Source of the DNA: Marinobacter sp. S0848L
Lineage (GTDB): Bacteria > Pseudomonadota > Gammaproteobacteria > Pseudomonadales > Oleiphilaceae
DNA length: 64,000 nt
NCBI RefSeq assembly: GCF_023016065.1
Contig: NZ_JALKAQ010000013.1
Span: 38,596-102,595, forward strand
Reading direction: 5' to 3'
The notes below the pieces were generated by a model. That model was not told the origin of the DNA. It was given only the letters and a program-made list of their open reading frames with translations, and searched no databases. This document shows positions 55,400-64,000 of this stretch, one piece after another (the first letter of the stretch is position 1; the number at the start of each line of letters is the position of its first letter). A program made the translations under genes and the position numbers.

Positions 55400-56749
55400 A
55401 TGCAGATTATTCAAAGCGTACTGGCATTAGCGCTGACTCTGGGAATCCTGGTTACCCTGCACGAGTACGGGCATTTCTGGGTGGCCCGCCGCTTCGGCGT
55501 AAAAGTCCTTCGATTCTCGGTTGGTTTCGGTAAACCGCTGTTCTCCTGGTATGACCGTCAGGGTACCGAATACGCCATTGCCGCCATTCCGTTGGGTGGC
55601 TACGTTAAAATGCTGGATGAGCGTGAGGGCCCGGTTCCTGAAGAGTTGCGGGACCAAGCGTTTACCTCTAAGCCGCCTTCTCAGCGCATTGCCATCGCGG
55701 CTGCCGGCCCGATAGCCAACTTTATTTTTGCGATTCTCGCTTATTGGCTGATCAGCGTTGTGGGTGTCACGACCGTCGCTCCCATCGTCGGTAGTGTCGC
55801 GGAAGACAGCACCGCTGAGCGTGTGGGCTTGCAAGAGGGCATGGAAATACACTCGGTGGACGGTCATCGGGTTACGTCCTGGCGCGACGTGAATATGCGC
55901 CTGCTGGAGCGTGCGGGAGAACACGGGCAGGTGTCTTTGGAAATTTCCGAGCAGGGTTCTCGGGGCGTTGTGTCCGGGCCGTTGAATGGCTGGGCATTGA
56001 GTGACGATGCGCCCAACCCTCTGGCGGAGTTTGGAGTCACGCCCTGGCGCCCGGAAGTGCCCGCAGTCTTGGGGCAGGTGGTCGAGGGCGGTCGCGCCGA
56101 GGCGGCCGGACTTCAGGCCGGTGACCGCGTATTAGCCGTAAACGGTGAACCCGTTGATAATTGGTTTGCCTTGGTTGAACACATTCGTAATGCGCCTGAA
56201 CAGCCGATCGTGCTGTCGATAGAGCGCAATGACGCTCAGTTAGAGGTAGCCGTTACGCCGGGCGCGCGTACCCTGGATGATGGCCAGGTGATTGGTTTTG
56301 TCGGTGCGGGTGTTGAAGCGATCTCATGGCCTGACGAAGTGCTTCGAAACGTGCAGTTCGGGCCTTTGGCGGCGATACCGAATGCGTTTCACGAGACGTG
56401 GGCAGACACTCGTTTAACGCTGGTCGCCATCAAGAAAATGGTGACAGGGCTTCTCTCACCGACGAATCTGAGTGGGCCGATTACCATTGCTCGGGTGGCT
56501 GAAGCCAGTGTCAGTTCGGGGTTTGAGGATTTTGTTCGATTTCTGGCGTATCTCAGCGTAAGTCTGGGTGTACTGAATTTGCTGCCAGTGCCGGTGCTGG
56601 ACGGCGGTCACATCGTGTATTACACGATTGAAGCTATTCGCCGGAAACCCTTATCGGAAAGGGCTCAAGAGCTAGGGTTACGAATTGGTATGGCTTTGAT
56701 CCTGACTTTAATGGTGTTTGCTCTTTACAACGACCTGATGCGGTTGTGA
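55400..56749 (+). CDS. rseP: Site-2 protease RseP
   Basis: The 449-residue inner-membrane zinc protease cuts anti-sigma factor RseA in the sigma-E envelope stress cascade. HEYGH (TLHEYGHFWVARRF, residues 22-26 for the zinc motif) and NLLPVPVLDGGHIVYY, with the third ligand Asp, are intact. Two PDZ domains lie between (about 115-190 and 215-290). It has four membrane helices. GGAAGACCT precedes the ATG. It is followed by bamA, consistent with outer-membrane quality control. Confidence 0.97.
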   Translation: MQIIQSVLALALTLGILVTLHEYGHFWVARRFGVKVLRFSVGFGKPLFSWYDRQGTEYAIAAIPLGGYVKMLDEREGPVPEELRDQAFTSKPPSQRIAIAAAGPIANFIFAILAYWLISVVGVTTVAPIVGSVAEDSTAERVGLQEGMEIHSVDGHRVTSWRDVNMRLLERAGEHGQVSLEISEQGSRGVVSGPLNGWALSDDAPNPLAEFGVTPWRPEVPAVLGQVVEGGRAEAAGLQAGDRVLAVNGEPVDNWFALVEHIRNAPEQPIVLSIERNDAQLEVAVTPGARTLDDGQVIGFVGAGVEAISWPDEVLRNVQFGPLAAIPNAFHETWADTRLTLVAIKKMVTGLLSPTNLSGPITIARVAEASVSSGFEDFVRFLAYLSVSLGVLNLLPVPVLDGGHIVYYTIEAIRRKPLSERAQELGLRIGMALILTLMVFALYNDLMRL

Positions 56750-56794
56750 GAATTGCGGGCTCCTTACCGCACATTAACCAGGCGATATAACTGA

Positions 56795-59113
56795 ATGAGA
56801 CGTTCTCTTCTAGCTGTAGCTGTTGGCCTCGCGATTACCGCAACCGGTATGAAGCCAGCGTTGGCGGACGAATTCACGGTTGCGGACATTGAGGTGGAAG
56901 GCCTGCAGCGGGTATCCGCGGGTTCGGTATTTTCCGCGTTTCCGATCAATATGGGCGAGCAAATTGATGAAGCTCGTTTGGCGGCCGCCATTAAAGACCT
57001 GTTTCGCACGGGCTTGTTTACCGACATAGAGGTCAGCAGAGACGCTGGCGTCTTGATACTGACGGTCCGTGAGCGCCCCTCCATTTCGTCGATCGAAATC
57101 GAGGGCAACAAAAACATTGAAACCGACATGCTGAAAGACGCCTTGGCTGGTGCGGGCCTTGATGAAGGGCAGGTCTTTCGCCGGGCGACGCTTGAGCGTC
57201 TTGAGCTTGAAATCCTGCGATCTTACATCGCGCAGGGACGCTACAACGCGCGGGTGAAGGCCTCAGCTGAGGAACTGCCACGTAATCGTGTCGCCATCCG
57301 GTTGGATATCAACGAAGGCTCGGTTGCTGCTATTCAGCACATCAATATCGTCGGTAACCGCGAGTTCGACGATGAGACGCTGACGGATCTGTTCGAGTTG
57401 CGCAGCAGCAGTTGGTGGAACTCTCTCACCAACAGCGACAAGTATGCCCGTGAAAAACTCAGTGGCGACCTCGAAACCTTGCGCTCGTTCTACCTTGACC
57501 GCGGTTATCTGGATTTCAATGTGGAGTCCAGCCAGGTGTCAATCTCGCCGGACAAGCAGCAAGTCTTCATCGCGATGGCTCTCAACGAAGGCCCTCAATA
57601 CACCATCTCCGACATACAGCTGCGCGGGAACCTGATTCTTGAGGAGGAAGAGCTTCGCAAGTTTATTCCGGTGGAAGAGGGTGACGTGTTCTCGCGCGCG
57701 CAGATGACGGCGATTTCCGAAGCCTTGTCTTTCCGTCTTGGTCGGGAAGGCTATGCCTTTGCCAGTGTTAATGCGGTTCCCGAGCCCAACGACGATCACA
57801 CTGCGAAGGTGACTTTTTATATTGAGCCGGGTAAGCGTGCCTATGTTCGTCGCGTTAACTTCAATGGCAACGTTTCTACCAAAGATGAAGTGCTGCGTCA
57901 GGAAATGACGCAGATGGAAGGTGGTGTTGCGTCTTCTGATCGGATCGAGTTCTCCAAAACCCGACTCGAGCGCATGGGCTTTTTCAAAACCGTTGACGTC
58001 GAAACGGTGCCGGTTCCCGGGTCAGACGATCTGCTAGACGTTAATTACAGCGTAGTGGAGCAGCCGACAGGAAGCCTGTCTGCCTCGGTAGGTTTTTCAC
58101 AGAACTCCGGCGTGATTCTCGGAGCATCTGTTTCCGAGAACAACTTCTTTGGTAGCGGCAAGCGGGTATCGTTCGGGGTGAACTTCAGCGATTCCGTAAA
58201 GAGCGCCAATATTTCCTACATGGACCCGTATTACACGGTTGACGGGGTAAGCCGAGGCTTTAGCCTGTTCGCACGGGAAACCGATTATCAGGAAGAAGAT
58301 ATTTCATCCTACTTGCTGGACGAATACGGCGCCCGGATGACGTTTGGATATCCGACGGATTCCATCACCCGGCTGAACTTTGGTGTGGGGGTTACCCGTT
58401 CTGATATCAAAAAAGGCGTTTTTTCCGCGGAAGAGGTCAGAACCTTTATTGAAGACGAAGGGGATTCCTTTACCAATTACTTCCTGTTTGGTAGCTGGCG
58501 CCGGAGTACATTGAACCGCGGCGTGCTTCCGACCAAGGGCTATAGTCATTCCCTGTCGTTGGATGTGGCGGTACCGGTTAGCGATCTGACGTTCTACAAA
58601 GCGAGCCACCGCACGGACTTTTATTTCCCATTGGTAGACAGTCAGCGTTGGGTTGTTCGGGCGCGGACCGAGGTAGGGTTTGGGGACGGTTATGGTGACC
58701 GTTCCCAAATGCCTTTCTTCGAACACTTCTATTCGGGTGGTTACGGGTCTGTACGAGGGTATCGAGCGAATTCTCTGGGGAACAAAGCGACCAATCAGAC
58801 AGGGGATTTCTCCGATCCTGATCCGTTCGGCGGTAACTTGCTGACGGAGGCAGGTCTTGAGCTGATTTTCCCGACACCGTTTGCCGGTGATACCCGAAGC
58901 ATGCGTACGTCGCTCTTCCTGGATGCGGGTCAGGTCTTTGATACCGACCGTGACTTCGATCCGGAGTTGACCGAAGTCCGTACTTCGGCGGGTGTGAGTT
59001 TCCAATGGATCACGGCCGTTGGTCCTTTGGCATTCAGTCTCGCCAAGCCACTGAATGACAAGAGTGGTGACGATACTCAGGTGTTCCAGTTCTCTCTGGG
59101 GCAGACGTTCTGA
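56795..59113 (+). CDS. bamA: Outer-membrane protein assembly factor BamA
   Basis: The 772-residue precursor has a signal peptide (about 1-24, cut at ALA-DEF). Five POTRA domains (25 to about 420; RPSISSIEIEGNKNIETDML is typical of POTRA 2) and a 16-strand beta-barrel (430-772) follow. VRGYRANSLG (loop 6 VRGY motif, about 651) is intact, and the last residue is Phe (FSLGQTF), the outer-membrane signature. It inserts beta-barrel proteins with BamB-E. Skp follows directly. Confidence 0.97.
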   Translation: MRRSLLAVAVGLAITATGMKPALADEFTVADIEVEGLQRVSAGSVFSAFPINMGEQIDEARLAAAIKDLFRTGLFTDIEVSRDAGVLILTVRERPSISSIEIEGNKNIETDMLKDALAGAGLDEGQVFRRATLERLELEILRSYIAQGRYNARVKASAEELPRNRVAIRLDINEGSVAAIQHINIVGNREFDDETLTDLFELRSSSWWNSLTNSDKYAREKLSGDLETLRSFYLDRGYLDFNVESSQVSISPDKQQVFIAMALNEGPQYTISDIQLRGNLILEEEELRKFIPVEEGDVFSRAQMTAISEALSFRLGREGYAFASVNAVPEPNDDHTAKVTFYIEPGKRAYVRRVNFNGNVSTKDEVLRQEMTQMEGGVASSDRIEFSKTRLERMGFFKTVDVETVPVPGSDDLLDVNYSVVEQPTGSLSASVGFSQNSGVILGASVSENNFFGSGKRVSFGVNFSDSVKSANISYMDPYYTVDGVSRGFSLFARETDYQEEDISSYLLDEYGARMTFGYPTDSITRLNFGVGVTRSDIKKGVFSAEEVRTFIEDEGDSFTNYFLFGSWRRSTLNRGVLPTKGYSHSLSLDVAVPVSDLTFYKASHRTDFYFPLVDSQRWVVRARTEVGFGDGYGDRSQMPFFEHFYSGGYGSVRGYRANSLGNKATNQTGDFSDPDPFGGNLLTEAGLELIFPTPFAGDTRSMRTSLFLDAGQVFDTDRDFDPELTEVRTSAGVSFQWITAVGPLAFSLAKPLNDKSGDDTQVFQFSLGQTF

Positions 59114-59156
59114 CGCGTAAGATAAAAACGAAAATATGAAACAAAGGAGAGTTTTG

Positions 59157-59654
59157 ATGAAACGTATTTCAGCGGTTCTTGGTTCGCTATTGTTGGCCTT
59201 TTCTTTTCACGCTGCGGCAGAGACCCGTGTGGGCGTGGTGGATTTGCGTCAGGCGTTGTTTTCGTCAAACGATGCTCAGGCATTCAGTGAAAAGCTTCAG
59301 AAAGATTTCGCCGCCGATGAAAACAAAGTGCGCGAAGCTCAGGAAGCTGCTCGTAAACTGAAGGATCGTGTGGAAAAAGATGGCGCGATGATGAACGAAA
59401 GCGAGCGCACCAAATTGGCGACCGAGTTTCAGGAAAAAGTTCAGGAGTTTAATTTCCTAAAACAGCGTCTTGATTCAACGGTGGCACAGCGCAAACAGCA
59501 GTTCCTGGAAGGCGCGCGCCCCGAGGTGGATGCGGCCGTTAAAGAGCTTCTGGATGAACACGATCTGGATCTGATTTTGCCGAGTGAAGCGGTTGTGTAT
59601 GTGAAGCCTGAAATGAATCTGACCCCGCAATTGCTTGAAAAGCTGAACCGTTAA
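59157..59654 (+). CDS. skp: Periplasmic chaperone Skp/OmpH
   Basis: The 165-residue precursor has a signal peptide (MKRISAVLGSLLLAFSFHAA) and the OmpH core TRVGVVDLRQALFSSNDAQAF. A long basic coiled-coil follows (residues 55-120, rich in Lys, Glu and Gln) that forms the jellyfish tentacles of the trimer. It holds unfolded outer-membrane proteins for BamA. The ATG 59157 has AAAGGAG ahead; the upstream ATG at 59136 lacks one. Confidence 0.95.
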   Translation: MKRISAVLGSLLLAFSFHAAAETRVGVVDLRQALFSSNDAQAFSEKLQKDFAADENKVREAQEAARKLKDRVEKDGAMMNESERTKLATEFQEKVQEFNFLKQRLDSTVAQRKQQFLEGARPEVDAAVKELLDEHDLDLILPSEAVVYVKPEMNLTPQLLEKLNR

Positions 59655-59693
59655 AAAACAGGGCCTCCCCGGTCCGGATATTTGGAGAAAACA

Positions 59694-60719
59694 ATGGCAG
59701 TAACATCCTATCGTCTTCAGGAAATTGCTGATGCGTTGGGGGCCAGCCTTCGGGGGGATCCGGATGCAAGGGTTTCTGGCATGGCAACCCTGCAGGCGGC
59801 AGGCCCCAGCCAGATCAGCTTTTTGGCGAACCCGTCTTACGCTAGGTACCTGAAAACGTCTCAGGCCGGGGCGGTTATCGTATCTGCGGCCACGGCGGAT
59901 CAAGCTCAGACCAATGTCCTTGTATTAGATAACCCTTACATGGGCTATGCTCGGTTGAGCCATTGGTTTGACCGCTCGCCTGCTGCTCCGGCGGGCGTCC
60001 ATCCCAGCGCAGTCGTTGACCCCAGTGCGACCGTTTCCACGACCGCCAGTATCGGGCCCAATGCCGTGATTGAGGCTGAGGTGGATATTGGAGAACACGT
60101 GATTGTGGGGGCAGGTTCTGTTGTTGGAGCCCGATCGCGCATTGGTGAGGGCACAGTACTGAGCCCACGGGTGACCTTGGCTCACGATGTTCAGCTTGGT
60201 CAGCGATGCAATGTTCTGAGTGGCGCGGTGATCGGTAGCCCAGGTTTCGGGTTTGCCAATGAGAAAGGTCAGTGGCATCGAATTGCCCAATTGGGTGGCG
60301 TGGTTCTGGGCGATGATGTTGAAGTGGGTGCCAATACGACGATTGATCGGGGGGCGTTGGGGCCGACGGTTATTGGTAACGGGGTAAAGCTCGATAACCT
60401 CATCCAGGTAGCGCATAACGTCCAGATTGGTGACCATACCGCGATGGCGGCGTTGACCGCTATCGCAGGCAGTACAAGTATTGGTAAATACTGTGTAATT
60501 GGTGGTGCCTCTGCGATAGCAGGGCATTTGGAAGTGGCTGATCAGGTTCACCTGACAGGGATGAGCATGGTCACTAACGATATCTTAGAACCGGGTGTGT
60601 ATTCGTCCGGTCTGCCAGCAGACAAAAACCGGCAGTGGCGAAAAAATGCAGTTCGTTTCAGGCAGTTAGACGGCTTGGCGCGACGAATTAAAGAACTGGA
60701 AAAGAAATTTAAGGGCTGA
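59694..60719 (+). CDS. lpxD: UDP-3-O-acylglucosamine N-acyltransferase
   Basis: The 341-residue enzyme adds the second acyl chain in lipid A synthesis. The N-terminal uridine-binding domain ([18 protein letters not shown] to about 100) is followed by a left-handed beta-helix of hexapeptide repeats. The catalytic His region is [13 protein letters not shown] (about 237-249). ATG 59694 has GGAGAAAACA ahead. In order, the genes skp-lpxD-fabZ-lpxA-lpxB form the conserved lipid A block. Confidence 0.97.
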   Translation: MAVTSYRLQEIADALGASLRGDPDARVSGMATLQAAGPSQISFLANPSYARYLKTSQAGAVIVSAATADQAQTNVLVLDNPYMGYARLSHWFDRSPAAPAGVHPSAVVDPSATVSTTASIGPNAVIEAEVDIGEHVIVGAGSVVGARSRIGEGTVLSPRVTLAHDVQLGQRCNVLSGAVIGSPGFGFANEKGQWHRIAQLGGVVLGDDVEVGANTTIDRGALGPTVIGNGVKLDNLIQVAHNVQIGDHTAMAALTAIAGSTSIGKYCVIGGASAIAGHLEVADQVHLTGMSMVTNDILEPGVYSSGLPADKNRQWRKNAVRFRQLDGLARRIKELEKKFKG

Positions 60720-60727
60720 GGCCGGTC

Positions 60728-61168
60728 ATGACGATGAACATCGAAGAAATTTTGGAATATTTGCCCCATAGATACCCGTTTATGCTGGTTGATCGGGTAA
60801 CCGAAGTCGAGAAAAGTGTATCAATTAAAGGCTATAAGAATGTGTCGTTTAACGAGCCGTTCTTCACTGGTCATTTTCCGGATAACCCGATTATGCCGGG
60901 GGTGCTGATCATCGAAGCCATGGCCCAGCTGTCTGGCATTTTGGGGTTTGTGACGGTAGGGCGGAAACCGTCAGATGGCGTGATACAATATTTGGCTGGC
61001 TCTGATAAGGCCCGATTTAAGCGTCCAGTGCGCCCCGGAGATCGTCTGGAGATGGAGTCCGAGCTTGTTTCTGCCAAGCGCGGTCTATGGAAGTTTAATT
61101 GCCGCGCGTTGGTCGATGGCGACGTTGTGTGTGTGGCAGAAATATTAACCGCTGAGAGAGAAGTTTGA
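60728..61168 (+). CDS. fabZ: 3-hydroxyacyl-ACP dehydratase FabZ
   Basis: The 146-residue hot-dog-fold enzyme dehydrates 3-hydroxyacyl-ACP in fatty acid synthesis and balances supply between phospholipid and lipid [14 protein letters not shown] and [20 protein letters not shown] carry the catalytic His (GHFP) and Glu. An alternative ATG (60734) two codons later exists; the first has GAGG six bases ahead. Its stop shares one base with the lpxA ATG. Confidence 0.97.
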   Translation: MTMNIEEILEYLPHRYPFMLVDRVTEVEKSVSIKGYKNVSFNEPFFTGHFPDNPIMPGVLIIEAMAQLSGILGFVTVGRKPSDGVIQYLAGSDKARFKRPVRPGDRLEMESELVSAKRGLWKFNCRALVDGDVVCVAEILTAEREV

Positions 61169-61959
61169 TGGCGACAAATGACTGGTCGGGTGTCCATCCT
61201 CAAGCGATTGTGGACCCATCAGCCAAGCTGGGGGCTAACGTAACGGTAGGCCCTTGGAGTTATATTGGCCCGAATGTGGAAATCGGCGATAACACCGAGA
61301 TTCTTTCCCACGTTGTGATAAAAGGTCCAACGGTTATTGGTAAAAATAACCGCATTTTTCAGTTTTCCAGTGTCGGAGAAGAATGTCAGGACAAGAAATA
61401 CGCGGGCGAGCCTACAACACTTGTCATCGGCGACAACAATACCATTCGTGAGAACTGCACCATCCATCGCGGCACCACTCAAGATCGCGGCGAAACACGT
61501 ATTGGTAGCGACAATCTCTTAATGGCGTATGTGCACGTTGCTCACGACTGTGTGGTTGGCAACGGCACGATTCTGGCGAACTGTGCGACCTTGGCCGGCC
61601 ATGTCACCGTTGGTGACTTTGCGATTCTTGGCGGTGGCACCATGGTGCACCAGTTCTGTCACATTGGGGCTCACAGCATGGCGGCTGGTGGCAGTATCGT
61701 TCTGAAAGATATCCCTGCGTATGTGATGGCCAGTGGGCAATCTGCTCAGCCGCACGGTATGAATGTCGAGGGTTTAAAGCGCCGTGGATTCAGCAAAGAA
61801 GATTTGCTGGCGTTACGGCGTGCTTACAAGGTTATCTACCGCCAGGGTTTAACCAGTGAACAGGCGTTGGCCGAACTCGAGAAAAATTACGCGGACAGCC
61901 CGGTGATGAAGCCTCTGATTGCCTCGCTCCGGGAATCGGATCGCGGCATCATACGCTAG
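61168..61959 (+). CDS. lpxA: UDP-N-acetylglucosamine O-acyltransferase
   Basis: The 263-residue enzyme does the first step of lipid A synthesis, moving an R-3-hydroxyacyl chain from ACP to UDP-GlcNAc. VHPQAIVDPSAKLGANVTVG opens the beta-helix. MAYVHVAHDCVVGNG holds the catalytic His (HVAHD, about residue 125). GGGTMVHQFCHIGAHSM sets chain length, and the C-terminal helical domain has RRAYKVIYRQGL. It starts within the fabZ stop (TGATG). Confidence 0.97.
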   Translation: MATNDWSGVHPQAIVDPSAKLGANVTVGPWSYIGPNVEIGDNTEILSHVVIKGPTVIGKNNRIFQFSSVGEECQDKKYAGEPTTLVIGDNNTIRENCTIHRGTTQDRGETRIGSDNLLMAYVHVAHDCVVGNGTILANCATLAGHVTVGDFAILGGGTMVHQFCHIGAHSMAAGGSIVLKDIPAYVMASGQSAQPHGMNVEGLKRRGFSKEDLLALRRAYKVIYRQGLTSEQALAELEKNYADSPVMKPLIASLRESDRGIIR

Positions 61960-61977
61960 GTCGGCAGGAGACTGCCG

Positions 61978-63156
61978 GTGGCAGATGTTCAGATTGAGCC
62001 AGTCAGCTTTCGCAAAGTAACCATAGCGATTATCGCCGGCGAGGCATCGGGGGATATTCTCGGTGCCGGCCTCGTTCGGTCGCTGAGGTTGCGATACCCT
62101 AACGCTCGCTTTGTGGGTATTGGTGGCGACGAGATGATTGCCGAAGGCTTCCATTCGTTGGTCCCTATGGAAAGGCTTTCGGTGATGGGGCTTGTGGAGG
62201 TTCTGGGCCGTATCCGGGAGCTGTTCAGCATCCGTGCCCGTCTTCTCGATTATTTCTTTACAACCCCTCCGGATGTTGTGATCGGTATCGATTCGCCGGA
62301 TTTCACGATTACCATCGAGCGCCGTTGTCGCGAGGCCGGGATTCCTTCCGTGCATTATGTCAGTCCGTCGGTGTGGGCTTGGCGCCAAAAGCGCATCTTC
62401 AAGATAGCCAAATCGATTGACTTGATGCTTACGCTGCTACCGTTCGAGGCCCGATTCTACGAAGAGCACAACGTACCCGTGGCGTTTGTAGGTCATCCGC
62501 TCGCTGATCGCGTGCCGTTGGAGCCCGATACCTTGGCCGCCCGTGAATCGTTAGGCCTTGATGCAGACCGGCCGGTATTGGCTGTCTTGCCCGGTAGCCG
62601 CGGTGGCGAAGTCGAACGGTTGGGCACCTTGTTTCTGGAAGCATCTCGTTGGCTGCAAGGCCGTAGGCCGGATCTCCAGTTGGTTATTCCATGCGTAAAC
62701 CGTGACCGCGAGCGTCAGATTCAGGAATTGGTGGAGTCGCTCGAGGTTAAGCTGTCAGTGACCTTGGTTCGCGGTCGTTCTCGTGAGGTAATGGCAGCCA
62801 GTGACGTAGTGATGCTGGCGTCCGGAACGGCCACGTTGGAAGCCATGCTGCTGAAAAAGCCAATGGTGGTGGGATATCGGCTGAGTAATTTCAGTTTCGC
62901 GTTGCTGTCGCGTCTGGTGAAGGTGCCCTGGGTCGCTCTGCCAAACCTTCTCGCCAAGAAAGAGTTGGTGCCTGAGTTGTTGCAGGATGATGCCACCCCT
63001 GAGGCGCTTGGTGCGGCAGTATTAGAGCGTCTTGAAGATGAAGCAGGGCGGGCACGCTTGAAAGAAGCTTTTACCGAGCTGCACATTGCGTTGAAGCAAA
63101 ATGCCGATGAGCGCGCTGCTGCAGCAGTTTCTCAGCTAATCGAGAGCAAGCGCTGA
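61978..63156 (+). CDS. lpxB: Lipid-A-disaccharide synthase
   Basis: The 392-residue GT-B (GT19) glycosyltransferase joins UDP-2,3-diacylglucosamine and lipid [19 protein letters not shown] is the N-terminal motif. [42 protein letters not shown] and [22 protein letters not shown] line the active site. The start is GTG 61978 with GGCAGGAG seven bases ahead. Peripheral inner-membrane protein. Overlaps rnhB by 1 nt. Confidence 0.97.
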   Translation: MADVQIEPVSFRKVTIAIIAGEASGDILGAGLVRSLRLRYPNARFVGIGGDEMIAEGFHSLVPMERLSVMGLVEVLGRIRELFSIRARLLDYFFTTPPDVVIGIDSPDFTITIERRCREAGIPSVHYVSPSVWAWRQKRIFKIAKSIDLMLTLLPFEARFYEEHNVPVAFVGHPLADRVPLEPDTLAARESLGLDADRPVLAVLPGSRGGEVERLGTLFLEASRWLQGRRPDLQLVIPCVNRDRERQIQELVESLEVKLSVTLVRGRSREVMAASDVVMLASGTATLEAMLLKKPMVVGYRLSNFSFALLSRLVKVPWVALPNLLAKKELVPELLQDDATPEALGAAVLERLEDEAGRARLKEAFTELHIALKQNADERAAAAVSQLIESKR

Positions 63157-63839
63157 TGGCTGCGAAAGAATTGCCTCCGTTCGAGTGCCGTTATCAGGGA
63201 AGGCTGTTAGCTGGTGTAGACGAAGTAGGGCGAGGCCCGCTGGTAGGTGCAGTCGTGACAGCCGCGGTTATTCTCGACCCGGAGCGGCCGATCGCCGGGC
63301 TAGCCGATTCGAAGAAACTGACCGAGAAGAAACGGGCAAAGCTGTTTGACGAAATTATCGAAAAGTCGGCGGCGTGGAGTCTTGGCCGTTGCGAGCCCGA
63401 AGAGATTGATCGCCTGAATATCTATCAAGCCACCATGCTAGCGATGCAGCGTGCGGTCGATGATTTGGCTATCGCGCCAGAATACGTTCTGGTGGATGGG
63501 AACCGGTGTCCTAAATGGAAGTGGCCATCCGAGCCTGTCGTCAAAGGGGATGGTCGGGTTGAGGCTATCAGCGCTGCATCCATCATCGCGAAGGTGACCC
63601 GGGATCGCGAGATGGATGAGCTTGAGGAAAAATATCCGGGCTTCGGGTTTGCCAAGCATAAAGGTTATCCGACTCCTGTTCACGTGGAAGCGTTGATGCG
63701 TTTGGGCGCGACCCCTGAACACCGTCGTTCTTTCCGCCCGGTGCAACATGCCATCGAAACGGTCGGCCTGTATTCATCAGAAGAGGTAGAAAACGAAGAT
63801 CTAAGCTATCCGAGCGATTTGTTTGAAGATATGGGTTGA
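63156..63839 (+). CDS. rnhB: Ribonuclease HII
   Basis: The 227-residue enzyme cleaves RNA in RNA/DNA hybrids and removes single ribonucleotides. [20 protein letters not shown] holds the DEVGRG active-site pair, and [14 protein letters not shown] and [17 protein letters not shown] supply the remaining acidic residues. A C-terminal extension ([20 protein letters not shown]) is acidic. TGATG overlap with lpxB. Its stop codon lies within the -35 of the following tRNA promoter. Confidence 0.97.
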   Translation: MAAKELPPFECRYQGRLLAGVDEVGRGPLVGAVVTAAVILDPERPIAGLADSKKLTEKKRAKLFDEIIEKSAAWSLGRCEPEEIDRLNIYQATMLAMQRAVDDLAIAPEYVLVDGNRCPKWKWPSEPVVKGDGRVEAISAASIIAKVTRDREMDELEEKYPGFGFAKHKGYPTPVHVEALMRLGATPEHRRSFRPVQHAIETVGLYSSEEVENEDLSYPSDLFEDMG

Positions 63840-63864
63840 CGTGACAAGATATCCTCTGTAATAT
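63836..63864 (+). promoter_or_regulatory. Strong sigma-70 promoter of the initiator tRNA gene
   Basis: TTGACG, 17 nt, TAATAT: near-consensus with ideal spacing. TCGCGCC follows, a GC-rich discriminator typical of stringently controlled stable RNA genes. The -35 overlaps the rnhB stop codon. Confidence 0.88.
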
Positions 63865-63913
63865 TCGCGCCACGTTGATTGGGGTCAGCCCCGAAATAAG
63901 ACAAACAGTTTGA

Positions 63914-63990
<77 letters not shown>

Positions 63991-64000
63991 TATAAAAGAA

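Noticed and set aside
63881..63892. GGGGTCAGCCCC as a fourth copy of the repeat family
   Set aside because: The palindrome is shorter and the CATTT tail is missing; it may be chance or leader structure of the tRNA transcript, so I did not list it as a repeat.

Overview
The window comes from a motile, Gram-negative gammaproteobacterium. Gene content and order (MvaT-type H-NS protein, polar-type flagellin cluster with sigma-54 and sigma-28 promoters, long-form DapD, rpsB-to-rnhB outer-membrane/lipid A block) best fit Marinobacter or a close relative. That genus assignment is inference from gene order and protein style, not from a database search.

Layout. (1) 1-5025: end of a surface-polysaccharide locus (sugar transferase tail, CapD/WbpM-type dehydratase, a beta-CASP metallo-beta-lactamase-fold protein, TviB/WbpO-type dehydrogenase), followed by an MvaT-like silencer. 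(2) 5601-9166: a response regulator-CheC gene coupled to a PAS-GGDEF diguanylate cyclase, a secreted DUF6160-like protein and an overlapping DUF4160/DUF2442 pair. (3) 9218-12702: exonuclease I, then a TPR/methyltransferase-like gene behind a sigma-54 promoter. (4) 12895-13347: a hicA stub and an intact hicB. (5) 13396-20790: three flagellins, flaG, fliD and fliS. (6) 20926-28009: argG, an AraC regulator, a receiver-GGDEF-like protein divergent from yajQ, an AmpG-like permease without an ordinary start codon, and selO.

(7) 28245-37377 is the main accessory island: vgrG, a DUF4123 adaptor, a 1608-residue Rhs protein with a variable C-terminal toxin, a likely immunity gene, and behind them a decayed rhs fragment and a truncated DUF6708 gene. 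No type VI secretion core genes are present, so this is an orphan VgrG/effector island. The remnants show that the toxin end has been replaced before. (8) 37392-41687: glyoxalase, DUF1853, a Clp-N ATPase-like protein with a small coupled partner, a membrane-anchored cold-shock protein and slyX.

(9) 41717-48995 (minus strand): map-glnD-dapC-arsC-like-dapD-dapE, covering nitrogen signalling and lysine/diaminopimelate synthesis. (10) 49246-63839 (plus strand): rpsB-tsf-pyrH-frr-uppS-cdsA-dxr-rseP-bamA-skp-lpxD-fabZ-lpxA-lpxB-rnhB, the conserved translation, isoprenoid, envelope and lipid A block. It is followed by an initiator tRNA gene with its own strong promoter, at the place where dnaE often follows.

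The points most worth following up are the Rhs toxin/immunity pair and the cysteine-rich VgrG tail in an island without a visible PAAR protein, the sigma-54-controlled TPR/methyltransferase gene, the AUC-like start of the permease, the hicA deletion, and several inverted-repeat elements.
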